DNA of 8,107 nucleotides from an uncultured Veillonella sp. (GCF_905209685.1 NZ_CAJLUB010000084.1:1-8107); one strand, 5' to 3'; shown: positions 1-5,979, counted from the first letter of the stretch. Made by a program: numbers and translations. The notes: generated by a model not told the origin, from the sequence alone.

Positions 1-71
1 ACTGTACGCCTAGAAAGATAATCGTCACCGCGCAAGCGGAACAGAACTCGGCTTATTGATTGCTTGCTTCC
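1..71 (+). ncRNA. rnpB: RNase P RNA, 3' end (partial)
   Basis: This is the catalytic RNA of ribonuclease P, which removes the 5' leader of tRNA precursors; only its last ~70 nt are in the window. Two conserved blocks are visible in the right order. AGAAAGATAATCGTC (13-27) matches the AGAnnnATGAYYGYC-type block seen near the 3' end of E. coli rnpB. ACAGAACTCGGCTTAT (42-57) matches the universal block whose GGCUU pairs in helix P4. A small hairpin with arms CCGC/GCGG lies between them (28-40). The tail TTGATTGCTTGCTTCC (56-71) would be the 3' strand of helix P1, whose partner is outside the window, so the exact 3' end is a guess. Identified from memory of the family's conserved blocks, not by a covariance search. 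Confidence 0.85.
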
Positions 72-87
72 ATATTTAAGATATAAT
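60..87 (+). promoter_or_regulatory. Candidate sigma-70 promoter for the thioredoxin gene
   Basis: TTGCTT (60-65) and a perfect TATAAT (82-87) are separated by 16 bp, placing the transcript start near 94 and giving a leader of about 35 nt. The -35 box overlaps the presumed last helix of the RNase P RNA. No clear terminator lies between rnpB and this promoter, so read-through from rnpB is also possible. Confidence 0.6.
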
Positions 88-128
88 TTATAGTATACAA
101 GATTGTAGATCTTTGTTAGGAGAACTTC

Positions 129-458
129 ATGGCAATTACAGCGATTACTAGTGTGCAAGAATTTGATGAAAAAGTACTTGGCTCTAAAGGTTTAGCTATT
201 GTTGATTTCTGGGCTGCCTGGTGCGAACCTTGCACTGTTATGCGTCCAGAAGTAGAAGCAGTAGCTGAACGTTTAAAAGGACAAGTAGAGTTCTTTAGTG
301 TTGATGCAGAAGATAAAAATCTTCGTGGTATTTTGTTGAAAGAAGATATTGATGGTATTCCATCTATGGTATTCTTCCGTGATGGCAAAATGCTTGATTC
401 CCTTGTGGGTTACAAGAAAGCTGATGTGCTTGAGTCCCTAATCAAGGAAGTTATCTAA
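129..458 (+). CDS. trxA: Thioredoxin (WCEPC active site)
   Basis: A 109-residue cytoplasmic thioredoxin, the family's usual length, that reduces protein disulfides with electrons from thioredoxin reductase. The active site is W31-C32-E33-P34-C35, preceded by VDFWA with the buried Asp26. The cis-proline loop is GIPS (Pro78), followed by a typical FFRDGK strand. The residue between the cysteines is Glu rather than the usual Gly of WCGPC, which should alter the redox potential or partner choice. AGGAGA (118-123) lies 5 nt before the ATG and supports the start. The gene has its own promoter and terminator, so it is probably monocistronic despite the hydrogenase operon downstream. HyaE-type hydrogenase chaperones share this fold but lack the CxxC pair, so this is more likely a true redox thioredoxin. 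No signal peptide is visible. Confidence 0.93.
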   Translation: MAITAITSVQEFDEKVLGSKGLAIVDFWAAWCEPCTVMRPEVEAVAERLKGQVEFFSVDAEDKNLRGILLKEDIDGIPSMVFFRDGKMLDSLVGYKKADVLESLIKEVI

Positions 459-499
459 TTTATTGATAACTAATGAATTTTACAAAAAATATATAATAC

Positions 500-545
500 A
501 AGGCTGTATGCAAGTTAAATAAACTTTCTTGTATACAGCTTTTTT
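500..545 (+). terminator. Rho-independent terminator after thioredoxin gene
   Basis: A 15-bp stem (500-514 with 528-542, including G-U pairs at 502/540 and 510/532) closes a 13-nt loop, and the 3' arm runs into a T-tract (540-545). It lies about 40 nt after the stop codon and separates the thioredoxin gene from the hydrogenase operon. Confidence 0.85.
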
Positions 546-557
546 ATTTGAATTATA

Positions 558-586
558 TAGTTTTCATAAATATTAAGTGATATAAT
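558..586 (+). promoter_or_regulatory. Possible distal promoter of the hydrogenase operon
   Basis: A perfect TATAAT (581-586) lies just after the thioredoxin terminator. The hexamer 17 bp upstream (TAGTTT, 558-563) is a poor -35 box, so activity would be weak or depend on an activator. Initiation would fall near 593, putting the first palindrome (600-615) immediately downstream of the start. That is a position where a bound protein would block transcription. Confidence 0.3.
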
Positions 587-599
587 AAAGTAGTAAGAA

Positions 600-623
600 T
601 ATGATTGTTATCATAATAGCTGT
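600..623 (+). promoter_or_regulatory. Palindromic operator-like repeat, copy 1
   Basis: This 24-nt unit begins with the palindrome TATGAT-TGTT-ATCATA (600-615), with 6-bp arms and a 4-nt spacer, followed by ATAGCTGT. It matches the second copy at 659-682 in 22 of 24 positions. The core TGAT-N4-ATCA has the geometry of FNR/CRP-family sites (FNR consensus TTGAT-N4-ATCAA). A Fur-like AT-rich box is an alternative reading. Confidence 0.5.
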
Positions 624-658
624 GACGAATTAGATAGTACATTATTTAATTTTCATAG

Positions 659-682
659 TATGATTATTATCATAATAGTTGT
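659..682 (+). promoter_or_regulatory. Palindromic operator-like repeat, copy 2
   Basis: The palindrome TATGAT-TATT-ATCATA (659-674) is followed by ATAGTTGT. This is the second copy of the unit at 600-623, offset by 59 bp. Its centre at 666.5 lies about 41 bp before 708. With a start site near 706-708 (TAATAT at 694-699 as the -10 box) this would be the classic position for an FNR/CRP-type class II activator. That start site is inferred, not demonstrated. Confidence 0.5.
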
Positions 683-693
683 AGTTCATTAAG

Positions 694-699
694 TAATAT
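694..699 (+). promoter_or_regulatory. Candidate -10 box of the hydrogenase operon
   Basis: TAATAT at 694-699 has no recognisable -35 box; the operator copy 2 occupies that region instead. This is the arrangement expected of an activator-dependent promoter. TATATT at 703-708 is an alternative. Either would give a leader of roughly 25-35 nt before the GTG start at 740. Confidence 0.3.
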
Positions 700-723
700 T
701 GATATATTGCGCAAAGTTGTTGT

Positions 724-730
724 AAGGAGG
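724..730 (+). promoter_or_regulatory. Ribosome binding site deciding the small-subunit start
   Basis: AAGGAGG at 724-730 is a near-perfect Shine-Dalgarno sequence 9 nt before the GTG at 740. It lies inside the longer reading frame that begins with TTG at 707, which has no such site of its own. The GTG at 740 is therefore the likely start. Confidence 0.85.
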
Positions 731-739
731 CTATATTCC

Positions 740-1879
740 GTGAAGAATCGTATAAACAGTTTATGGACACTCTTCCAAGAGCGACGTTTGAGTCGACGCA
801 CATTTATGAAATCCTGTGTAGCACTCACCGCTATTCTAGGCTTGCCACCAACGATGTTAGACACTGTTGTTAAGGCAGCTGAAACAACTGAATTGCCTAC
901 GGTAATTTGGCTACATGGTCATGAATGTACTGGTTGTAGTGAGTCCTTTATTCGCTCATCTTCTCCATTTACATCTGATGTAATTTTGAATATGATTTCT
1001 CTTGAATATGATGATACTTTGGCGGCTGCATCTGGTGCACCATTAGAGGAACATTTAGAGAAAATCATCAAAGAAAAAGCAGGCAAATACATCTTGGCTG
1101 TTGAAGGTGGTGTGCCACTTGATGAAAATGGTGTTTACTGTACAGTAGGTGGTCGCACATTTAAAGAATCCTTATTAGAAGCGGCTAAAGGCGCAGCAGC
1201 AATCATTGAATATGGTTCCTGCGCAGCTTGGGGTGGTATTCAAGCGGCTAAACCAAATCCAACAAATACAGTATCTGTATCTTCTGTTGTATCTGGTAAA
1301 CCTATTATCAAAGTTCCGGGTTGTCCTCCAATTCCAGAGGTTATGACTGGTGTAATCATGCACTATGCATTATTTGGTCAAATTCCACCTCTTGATTCTC
1401 AAGGTCGTCCTAAACAATTTTATGGCAATCGTATTCACGACACATGCTACCGCCGTGCCTTCTTTGACTCTGGTCTCTTCGTTGAAAAATTCGACGACGA
1501 TGCATCCAAATCTGGTTGGTGCTTGTACAAAGTAGGTTGTCGTGGACCTCAAACATATAATTCTTGTGGTAACTTACGTTGGTGGAATGGTTTATCCTAT
1601 CCAATTCAATCCGGTCACGGTTGTATTGGTTGCTCTGAAAAGGGCTTCTGGGATAATGACGTATTCTACAAACGTTTACCAGATATTCCATTAGCTAATA
1701 CCATCACAACTGCTGATACAATCGGTACAGTGGCTGCTGTTGGTGCTACTGCAGCAGTTATCGTTCATGGTGCTGCAACTCTTACGCGTAATAAAATTCT
1801 TGATATGAAAGAAGAAAAACGCTTAAAAGAACAAGGCTTATGGGATGAAAAGAAACATAATAATGGAGGAGGTCACTAA
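740..1879 (+). CDS. hyaA: [NiFe] hydrogenase small subunit, Tat-exported
   Basis: The electron-transfer subunit of a membrane-bound group 1 uptake hydrogenase; 379 residues from a GTG start. The twin-arginine signal SRRTFMKS (18-25) precedes a hydrophobic stretch to about residue 40. Proximal [4Fe-4S] ligands are C63 and C66 (CTGCSES), C161 and C195. Distal [4Fe-4S] ligands are H233, C236, C261 and C267. Medial [3Fe-4S] ligands are C276, C295 and C298, with the conserved P288. The positions that carry extra cysteines in O2-tolerant Hyd-1-type enzymes are glycines here (G65, G166), predicting an O2-sensitive enzyme. A C-terminal helix (about 327-348) anchors it in the membrane, and a charged cytoplasmic tail follows. 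It is the first gene of the operon, and its TAA overlaps the next ATG by 1 nt (TAATG), implying translational coupling. Ligand roles are assigned from the family pattern. Confidence 0.96.
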   Translation: MKNRINSLWTLFQERRLSRRTFMKSCVALTAILGLPPTMLDTVVKAAETTELPTVIWLHGHECTGCSESFIRSSSPFTSDVILNMISLEYDDTLAAASGAPLEEHLEKIIKEKAGKYILAVEGGVPLDENGVYCTVGGRTFKESLLEAAKGAAAIIEYGSCAAWGGIQAAKPNPTNTVSVSSVVSGKPIIKVPGCPPIPEVMTGVIMHYALFGQIPPLDSQGRPKQFYGNRIHDTCYRRAFFDSGLFVEKFDDDASKSGWCLYKVGCRGPQTYNSCGNLRWWNGLSYPIQSGHGCIGCSEKGFWDNDVFYKRLPDIPLANTITTADTIGTVAAVGATAAVIVHGAATLTRNKILDMKEEKRLKEQGLWDEKKHNNGGGH

Positions 1880-3780
1880 TGAAACGCGTAGTAGTAGATC
1901 CGATTTCCCGTATTGAAGGTCATTTACGGGTAGAAATAAAAGTTGATGAAGCGAGTGGTAAAGTAGAGGACGCATTGTCTTCTGGTACTGCTTGGCGCGG
2001 TATCGAACTTGTTGCTAAAGATCGCGATCCTCGTGACCTTTGGGCGTTCGTACAACGTATTTGTGGTGTATGTACTACAACACATGCCTTAGCAGCATTA
2101 CGTGCTGTAGAGGATGCTCTTGGAATTACTATTCCTAAAAATGCAAACTACATTCGTAATATCATGCATAGCTCTTTAGATGTACATGACCATATTGTTC
2201 ACTTCTATCATTTACACGCTCTTGACTGGGTTAGCCCTGTAGCAGCTCTTAGTGCAGATCCAGCTAAAACAGCACAATTACAAAATGATGTATTAAATAC
2301 TTATAATGTAAGTGGTTTAGCGCCTGCTGAAACTGCGTCTAAAGACTCTGCATATCCTAAAGAGTTCCCTAAAGCTACAACTGCTTATTTCACAGCTATA
2401 CAACAAAAGATTAAGAAAATTGTAGAATCTGGTCAATTGGGTATTTTCTCCGCTCAATGGTGGGATCATCCTGATTATAATTTGTTGCCACCAGAGGTTC
2501 ATTTGATGGCCGTATCCCATTACTTGAATATTCTTGATCGTCAACGTGATATCGTAATTCCTCACGTTGTATTTGGTGGTAAAAACCCTCATCCGCACTA
2601 TGTTGTAGGTGGCATGCCATGTTCTATTTCTATGAATGATATGAATGCGCCTATTAATACACAACGTCTTGCTGCGGTAGAAGAATCTATTGCATTGGCT
2701 AAAGATTTGGTAAATAATTTCTACGTGCCAGATCTATTAGCTATCGGCAAAATGTATGTAGAAAAAGGCATGATTGATGGCGGTGGCCTTGCGAAAAAAC
2801 GCGTTATGTCCTACGGTGACTATCCAGATGATACATATTCTGGCATTTCTAATGGTGACTACCATAAAAAATGTGTGGTTCGTTCTAATGGCGTAGTTGA
2901 AAACTTCGCTTTAGGCGTAGATAAAGCTACATTTATTCCATTAGAAGGTAAAGACTTCATGGATCCTCAATACCTCAGTGAAGAGGTTGATCACTCCTGG
3001 TTCACATATCCAGATGGTAAAAGCTCTCTTCATCCTATCGAAGGTGTTACAGATCCTAAGTTTACAGGCCCTAAATCTGGTACAAAAGAAAAATGGGAAT
3101 TCCTTGATGAAGATAAAAAATATTCTTGGATTAAATCCCCAACTTTCAAAGGCAAAACTGCAGAAGTTGGCCCATTAGCAAAATATATCGTTGTATATAC
3201 AAAAGTAAAACAAGGTATCATTAAAGATCCAACTTGGGCAGAATCCATGATTGTTCGTCAAATCGATACAGTATCTCAAGTACTTGGCGTTCCTGCTCAC
3301 GTATGGATGACTACAATGGTTGGTCGTACAGCATGTCGTGGCCTTGATGCACAAGTAGCAGCAAATATGAGTCAATACTTCTTTGATAAACTCGTTGCTA
3401 ACATAAAAAATGGTGACACTACTGTAGCTGATATGACTAAATTTGAGCCAAATACATGGGATAAAGATGCTAAAGGTGTTGGCCTTGTAGATGCTCCTCG
3501 TGGTGGTTTGGGTCACTGGATTCATATTAAAGATGGTCGCTCTGCAAACTATCAATGTATCGTACCATCTACATGGAATGCATGTCCTAAGACTGCAGCT
3601 AACGAACATGGTGCCTACGAAGACTCCATGATTGATACACATGTAAAAATTGCAGATAAACCACTTGAAATCTTGAAGGTAATTCACTCCTTCGACCCAT
3701 GTCTCGCATGTGCAACCCATTTATACAATAAAAAAGGCGAAAAAATTGTTTCCGTCAATACAGATGCATTGTGTAAATAA
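1879..3780 (+). CDS. hyaB: [NiFe] hydrogenase large subunit
   Basis: The catalytic subunit binding the Ni-Fe(CN)2CO centre, which splits H2 to protons and electrons. At 633 residues it is somewhat longer than E. coli HyaB or HybC. The N-terminal motif RICGVCTTTH gives C62 and C65 as metal ligands, preceded by the conserved RIEGH (11-15) and WRGIE (39-43). The C-terminal motif DPCLACATH gives C608 and C611; both are cysteine, so this is not a selenocysteine enzyme. In this family the peptide after H614 is removed once Ni is inserted; here it is 19 residues long and ends CK. The two-subunit complex is folded in the cytoplasm and exported on the Tat signal of its partner, as this protein has no signal of its own. 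GGAGGAGG (1865-1872) lies 6 nt before the ATG and supports this start. Confidence 0.97.
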   Translation: MKRVVVDPISRIEGHLRVEIKVDEASGKVEDALSSGTAWRGIELVAKDRDPRDLWAFVQRICGVCTTTHALAALRAVEDALGITIPKNANYIRNIMHSSLDVHDHIVHFYHLHALDWVSPVAALSADPAKTAQLQNDVLNTYNVSGLAPAETASKDSAYPKEFPKATTAYFTAIQQKIKKIVESGQLGIFSAQWWDHPDYNLLPPEVHLMAVSHYLNILDRQRDIVIPHVVFGGKNPHPHYVVGGMPCSISMNDMNAPINTQRLAAVEESIALAKDLVNNFYVPDLLAIGKMYVEKGMIDGGGLAKKRVMSYGDYPDDTYSGISNGDYHKKCVVRSNGVVENFALGVDKATFIPLEGKDFMDPQYLSEEVDHSWFTYPDGKSSLHPIEGVTDPKFTGPKSGTKEKWEFLDEDKKYSWIKSPTFKGKTAEVGPLAKYIVVYTKVKQGIIKDPTWAESMIVRQIDTVSQVLGVPAHVWMTTMVGRTACRGLDAQVAANMSQYFFDKLVANIKNGDTTVADMTKFEPNTWDKDAKGVGLVDAPRGGLGHWIHIKDGRSANYQCIVPSTWNACPKTAANEHGAYEDSMIDTHVKIADKPLEILKVIHSFDPCLACATHLYNKKGEKIVSVNTDALCK

Positions 3781-3794
3781 AGGGTGGTGGGCTT

Positions 3795-4604
3795 ATGTTA
3801 ATACATACTGACAAAAAGGCGTATGTCGTATTTAGTTTATGGCTGCGCATATTCCACTGGACTATGGTGCTTAGTGTAACGGCTTTATTCTGGACTGGCC
3901 TATATATTGGTGATCCAGGATTTGCAGCTATTACAGGTAATCCAGAACCAACCTTTGCAATTGACGGCTGGTTCTCTATGGAAACTATGCGTCGTATCCA
4001 TTTCATTGCGGGTGTTATCTTAACATTCTCCTTTATCTTCCGATTTGCTGGTGCTCTTTGGAATCGAGGAGACAGATTATTACCTAAATTCCGTCAAAAA
4101 CGGTATTGGTACGGTCTTAAAGAAACTACATTGCACTATTTGATGATTCCTCAAAAGCATGAACATCATTGGCTTCGTAACTCCTTAGCGAGAACTGCGT
4201 ACATGATGGTGTACATTATGTTCTTCTTTGAAATCTTAACGGGTTTTGCCATGTTTTCAATGGTTAATCCTAATGGTATTTTAGGAACTTTATTTGCTCC
4301 AGTTGTTACATTATTTGGTGGTGAATACAAGGTTCATATTATCCATCACTATATTGCTTGGGGCTTCTTGTTCTTTACTATCGTTCATGTGTACATGGCA
4401 TTCCGAGAAGACGTTATGGAAGAATCTGGCGAAGTATCTGCTATGGTTTCTGGTATGAAGTATTATGCGCATGACCCAATCGATATTGAAGACCTCAATG
4501 GCAAACGCCGTCGTGGTGAACGTATCGATAAACCATCTGGTACAACATATCGTCCAAGTGATCCTAACGATCCTAGAGAAAGAGAATTACAAGAAAATGA
4601 CTAA
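3795..4604 (+). CDS. hyaC: Hydrogenase b-type cytochrome subunit
   Basis: An integral membrane di-heme cytochrome b of the HyaC/HupC family that passes electrons from the hydrogenase Fe-S chain to quinone. It is 269 residues with four hydrophobic helices at about 17-38, 67-89, 133-155 and 184-206. Candidate heme-ligand histidines sit in FHW (H21), RRIH (H69), HIIHH (H181, H184, H185) and IVHVY (H198), matching the family's pattern; which pairs bind which heme cannot be settled here. After the last helix comes a long, charged, helix-free cytoplasmic tail (about 215-269, including KRRRGER and DPNDPRERE). The start lies 14 nt after the large-subunit stop with a G-rich but imperfect Shine-Dalgarno (GGGTGGTGGG, 3782-3791). 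Its 3' end overlaps the protease gene by 8 nt. Confidence 0.95.
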   Translation: MLIHTDKKAYVVFSLWLRIFHWTMVLSVTALFWTGLYIGDPGFAAITGNPEPTFAIDGWFSMETMRRIHFIAGVILTFSFIFRFAGALWNRGDRLLPKFRQKRYWYGLKETTLHYLMIPQKHEHHWLRNSLARTAYMMVYIMFFFEILTGFAMFSMVNPNGILGTLFAPVVTLFGGEYKVHIIHHYIAWGFLFFTIVHVYMAFREDVMEESGEVSAMVSGMKYYAHDPIDIEDLNGKRRRGERIDKPSGTTYRPSDPNDPRERELQEND

Positions 4605-5175
4605 TACAAGTACTGAAATCATCAGTGGCTTGGAACAATACGCGGACTCAGAGGGTCCGCGTATTGATTTAAATAGCCTTTATGATGATGGTAATAATGA
4701 AATCGTCCTACTCGGTGTAGGTAATATATTACTTACTGACGAGGGGTTAGGGGTTCATGTAGTAAAAGAGTTGAAAGAGTCTTTCACATTTACACCGTCT
4801 ATTTCTATTATTGATGGTGGAACGATGGGAATGGAACTGCTTACGTATATGCGTGGTATGAAGAAAATTCTTCTCGTAGACGCTATCAATGGTGGGGAAG
4901 CTCCAGGAACTATATATGAGTTCCCTCATAAGGAATTAGAACAATATTTTACAGAACATATTTCTGTACACGAAGTAGGAATGCAAGATATTTTACGTAT
5001 CCGCGCCATTCAAGAAGACCCCTTAGAGGATGCAGTCGTTATTGGGGTGGAACCAGAATCGTTAGAGATTGGTTTTGAACCTAGTGCACCTGTACAACGA
5101 GCTTTACCAGAGGTGAAAGAACGTGTACTCAATGTGTTACGAGAATGGGGTGTAACTGCAGAACCTAACACTTAA
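4597..5175 (+). CDS. hyaD: Hydrogenase maturation endopeptidase (HyaD/HybD family)
   Basis: A cytoplasmic nickel-dependent protease of family M52 that cuts the C-terminal peptide from the large-subunit precursor after Ni insertion. It is 192 residues from the ATG at 4597. The reading frame is open further upstream to 4465, but that part lies inside the cytochrome gene. Family motifs are GVGNILLTDEG (40-50) with the Ni-binding Glu49, DGGTMGMEL with Asp73, and HEVGMQD with His125, equivalent to E16, D62 and H93 of HybD. The catalytic core usually starts within a few residues of the N-terminus. Here about 35 extra residues come first, and they contain a perfect 12-bp inverted repeat in the DNA. 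The gene overlaps the cytochrome stop by 8 nt and has only a weak purine-rich ribosome site, so translation is probably coupled. Confidence 0.94.
   Translation: MTNTSTEIISGLEQYADSEGPRIDLNSLYDDGNNEIVLLGVGNILLTDEGLGVHVVKELKESFTFTPSISIIDGGTMGMELLTYMRGMKKILLVDAINGGEAPGTIYEFPHKELEQYFTEHISVHEVGMQDILRIRAIQEDPLEDAVVIGVEPESLEIGFEPSAPVQRALPEVKERVLNVLREWGVTAEPNT
4636..4666 (+). repeat. Perfect 12-bp inverted repeat inside hyaD
   Basis: CAATACGCGGAC (4636-4647) and GTCCGCGTATTG (4655-4666) are exact reverse complements around the 7-nt loop TCAGAGG. The stem is GC-rich compared with its surroundings and would form a very stable RNA hairpin about 40 nt after the hyaD start codon. No T-tract follows, so it is not a classical terminator. 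It encodes residues of the N-terminal extension (EQYADSEGPRI region). Confidence 0.85.
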
Positions 5176-5221
5176 ACTAATCGGTTTATAGGATGTAAAT
5201 TTATCTCTAATAGGAGTATTT

Positions 5222-5599
5222 ATGATTGAGAATTATGGTAATGTTCGCGCTGTGTTAAATGAGTTGCGTTTAGCACTTAAAAATTTGCGTGAAACAGGTG
5301 AGACTTATTCTATTTATATAGAGAAAACAGGTCTTTCAGAAGAAGAGCAAGTGGAGGTATTAGAAACACTTGGTCGTGGTCATATTACGATTAACTTCAA
5401 TGAAACAGATCAGCCTGTAGAGTGGTATGAATCTCAATTCTCTGGAATTTGGATTGGCACCTTTAAAAATGGCCGAGATGATTCGATTTTGCACACTGTA
5501 GAGGTTGCTAAGTATCCAGTCGTAGCTGGTGCATATGAAGAGGATATGGAACTAGCAGAGGCGGATTTACAATCTTGGATTGATGCTGCTGGCCTATAA
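5222..5599 (+). CDS. HupH/HyaF C-terminal-like hydrogenase assembly protein
   Basis: A 125-residue soluble protein with no signal peptide or membrane segment. The middle, LGRGHITINFNETDQPVEWYESQ (about 50-72) followed by SGIWIGTFKNG and a VEVAKYPVV segment (about 93-101), resembles the C-terminal domain of HupH/HyaF. That domain typically has a G-x-V/I-x-I strand, a conserved E-S/T-x-F-x-G-x-W motif and an IEVGDIP-like segment. HyaF/HupH help assemble or quality-check the Fe-S small subunit before Tat export. Here the domain stands alone, without the usual N-terminal half of HyaF. AGGAG (5212-5216) sits 5 nt before the ATG. It is the last gene of the operon, 46 nt after hyaD and just before the terminator, which supports a maturation role. 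Family assignment is by eye; an unrelated small hydrogenase-linked protein is the alternative. Confidence 0.72.
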   Translation: MIENYGNVRAVLNELRLALKNLRETGETYSIYIEKTGLSEEEQVEVLETLGRGHITINFNETDQPVEWYESQFSGIWIGTFKNGRDDSILHTVEVAKYPVVAGAYEEDMELAEADLQSWIDAAGL

Positions 5600-5602
5600 T
5601 AT

Positions 5603-5630
5603 AAGAGACCCTTATCAGGGTCTCTTTCTT
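5603..5630 (+). terminator. Rho-independent terminator of the hydrogenase operon
   Basis: AAGAGACCCT (5603-5612) pairs perfectly with AGGGTCTCTT (5617-5626) around the tetraloop TATC, and the T-rich TTTCTT follows (5625-5630). It begins 3 nt after the last stop codon of the operon. Confidence 0.95.
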
Positions 5631-5979
5631 CTCTGTAGGAGAATATTTTGGTGATTTAGTTAGTTAGAATCATTAAATTAGCTTTGTTTTTTATAATGTT
5701 AGTATTTTATTCATATTTTGAGTATATATAATTGGTTTGTATATAGAAAAATTTGTAAAATTACGATGGGTTTTATGAAAATAAAATGAAATCAGTCGAA
5801 TTTCTTGTATTTGGTTCAGAAAATATATTTGATTTTTTGATTAATTGTTGGTTTAGCTAGTTAATAACAGAATTTATTATCTTTTTACTAATATAAATTT
5901 ATTTTATAATACTGTTTGTTAAGTAGTTTCATATATAAAATGATATTTTACTTATTTGATATACTTATATATAAGGTAA
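5631..5979. other. AT-rich intergenic region without a recognisable gene
   Basis: This is the largest gene-free stretch in the window. It is markedly more AT-rich than the genes on either side and full of stop codons in all frames. It holds several TATAAT-like hexamers (for example 5905-5910 and TATACT at 5960-5965) without convincing -35 partners. A 24-codon frame at 5786 has no ribosome site. I see no RNA gene, no insertion-sequence end and no long repeat. Confidence 0.6.

Noticed and set aside
129..458. HyaE-type hydrogenase chaperone
   Set aside because: HyaE proteins lack the CxxC active site. This protein has WCEPC and the cis-proline loop, and its gene is separated from the operon by a strong terminator.
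658..675. NikR nickel-regulator operator (GTATGA...TCATA)
   Set aside because: The half-sites resemble GTATGA/TCATAC, but the spacing is 6 bp instead of the 16 bp NikR needs, and the last base does not fit.
2317..2664. 115-codon minus-strand frame inside the large-subunit gene
   Set aside because: It is a shadow of the conserved large-subunit coding sequence, with low-complexity composition and no motif.
3175..3720. 181-codon open frame on the minus strand inside the large-subunit gene
   Set aside because: It is antisense to a strongly conserved hydrogenase sequence, has no domain pattern and is rich in Cys, Ile and Tyr as expected of a shadow frame.
3697..3722. Selenocysteine-containing [NiFeSe] large subunit
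   Set aside because: The codons at both metal-binding positions of DPCLACATH are TGT, with no in-frame TGA.
5786..5860. 24-codon open frame in the AT-rich gap
   Set aside because: It has no ribosome binding site and its hydrophobic, Phe-rich product is what random AT-rich DNA gives.
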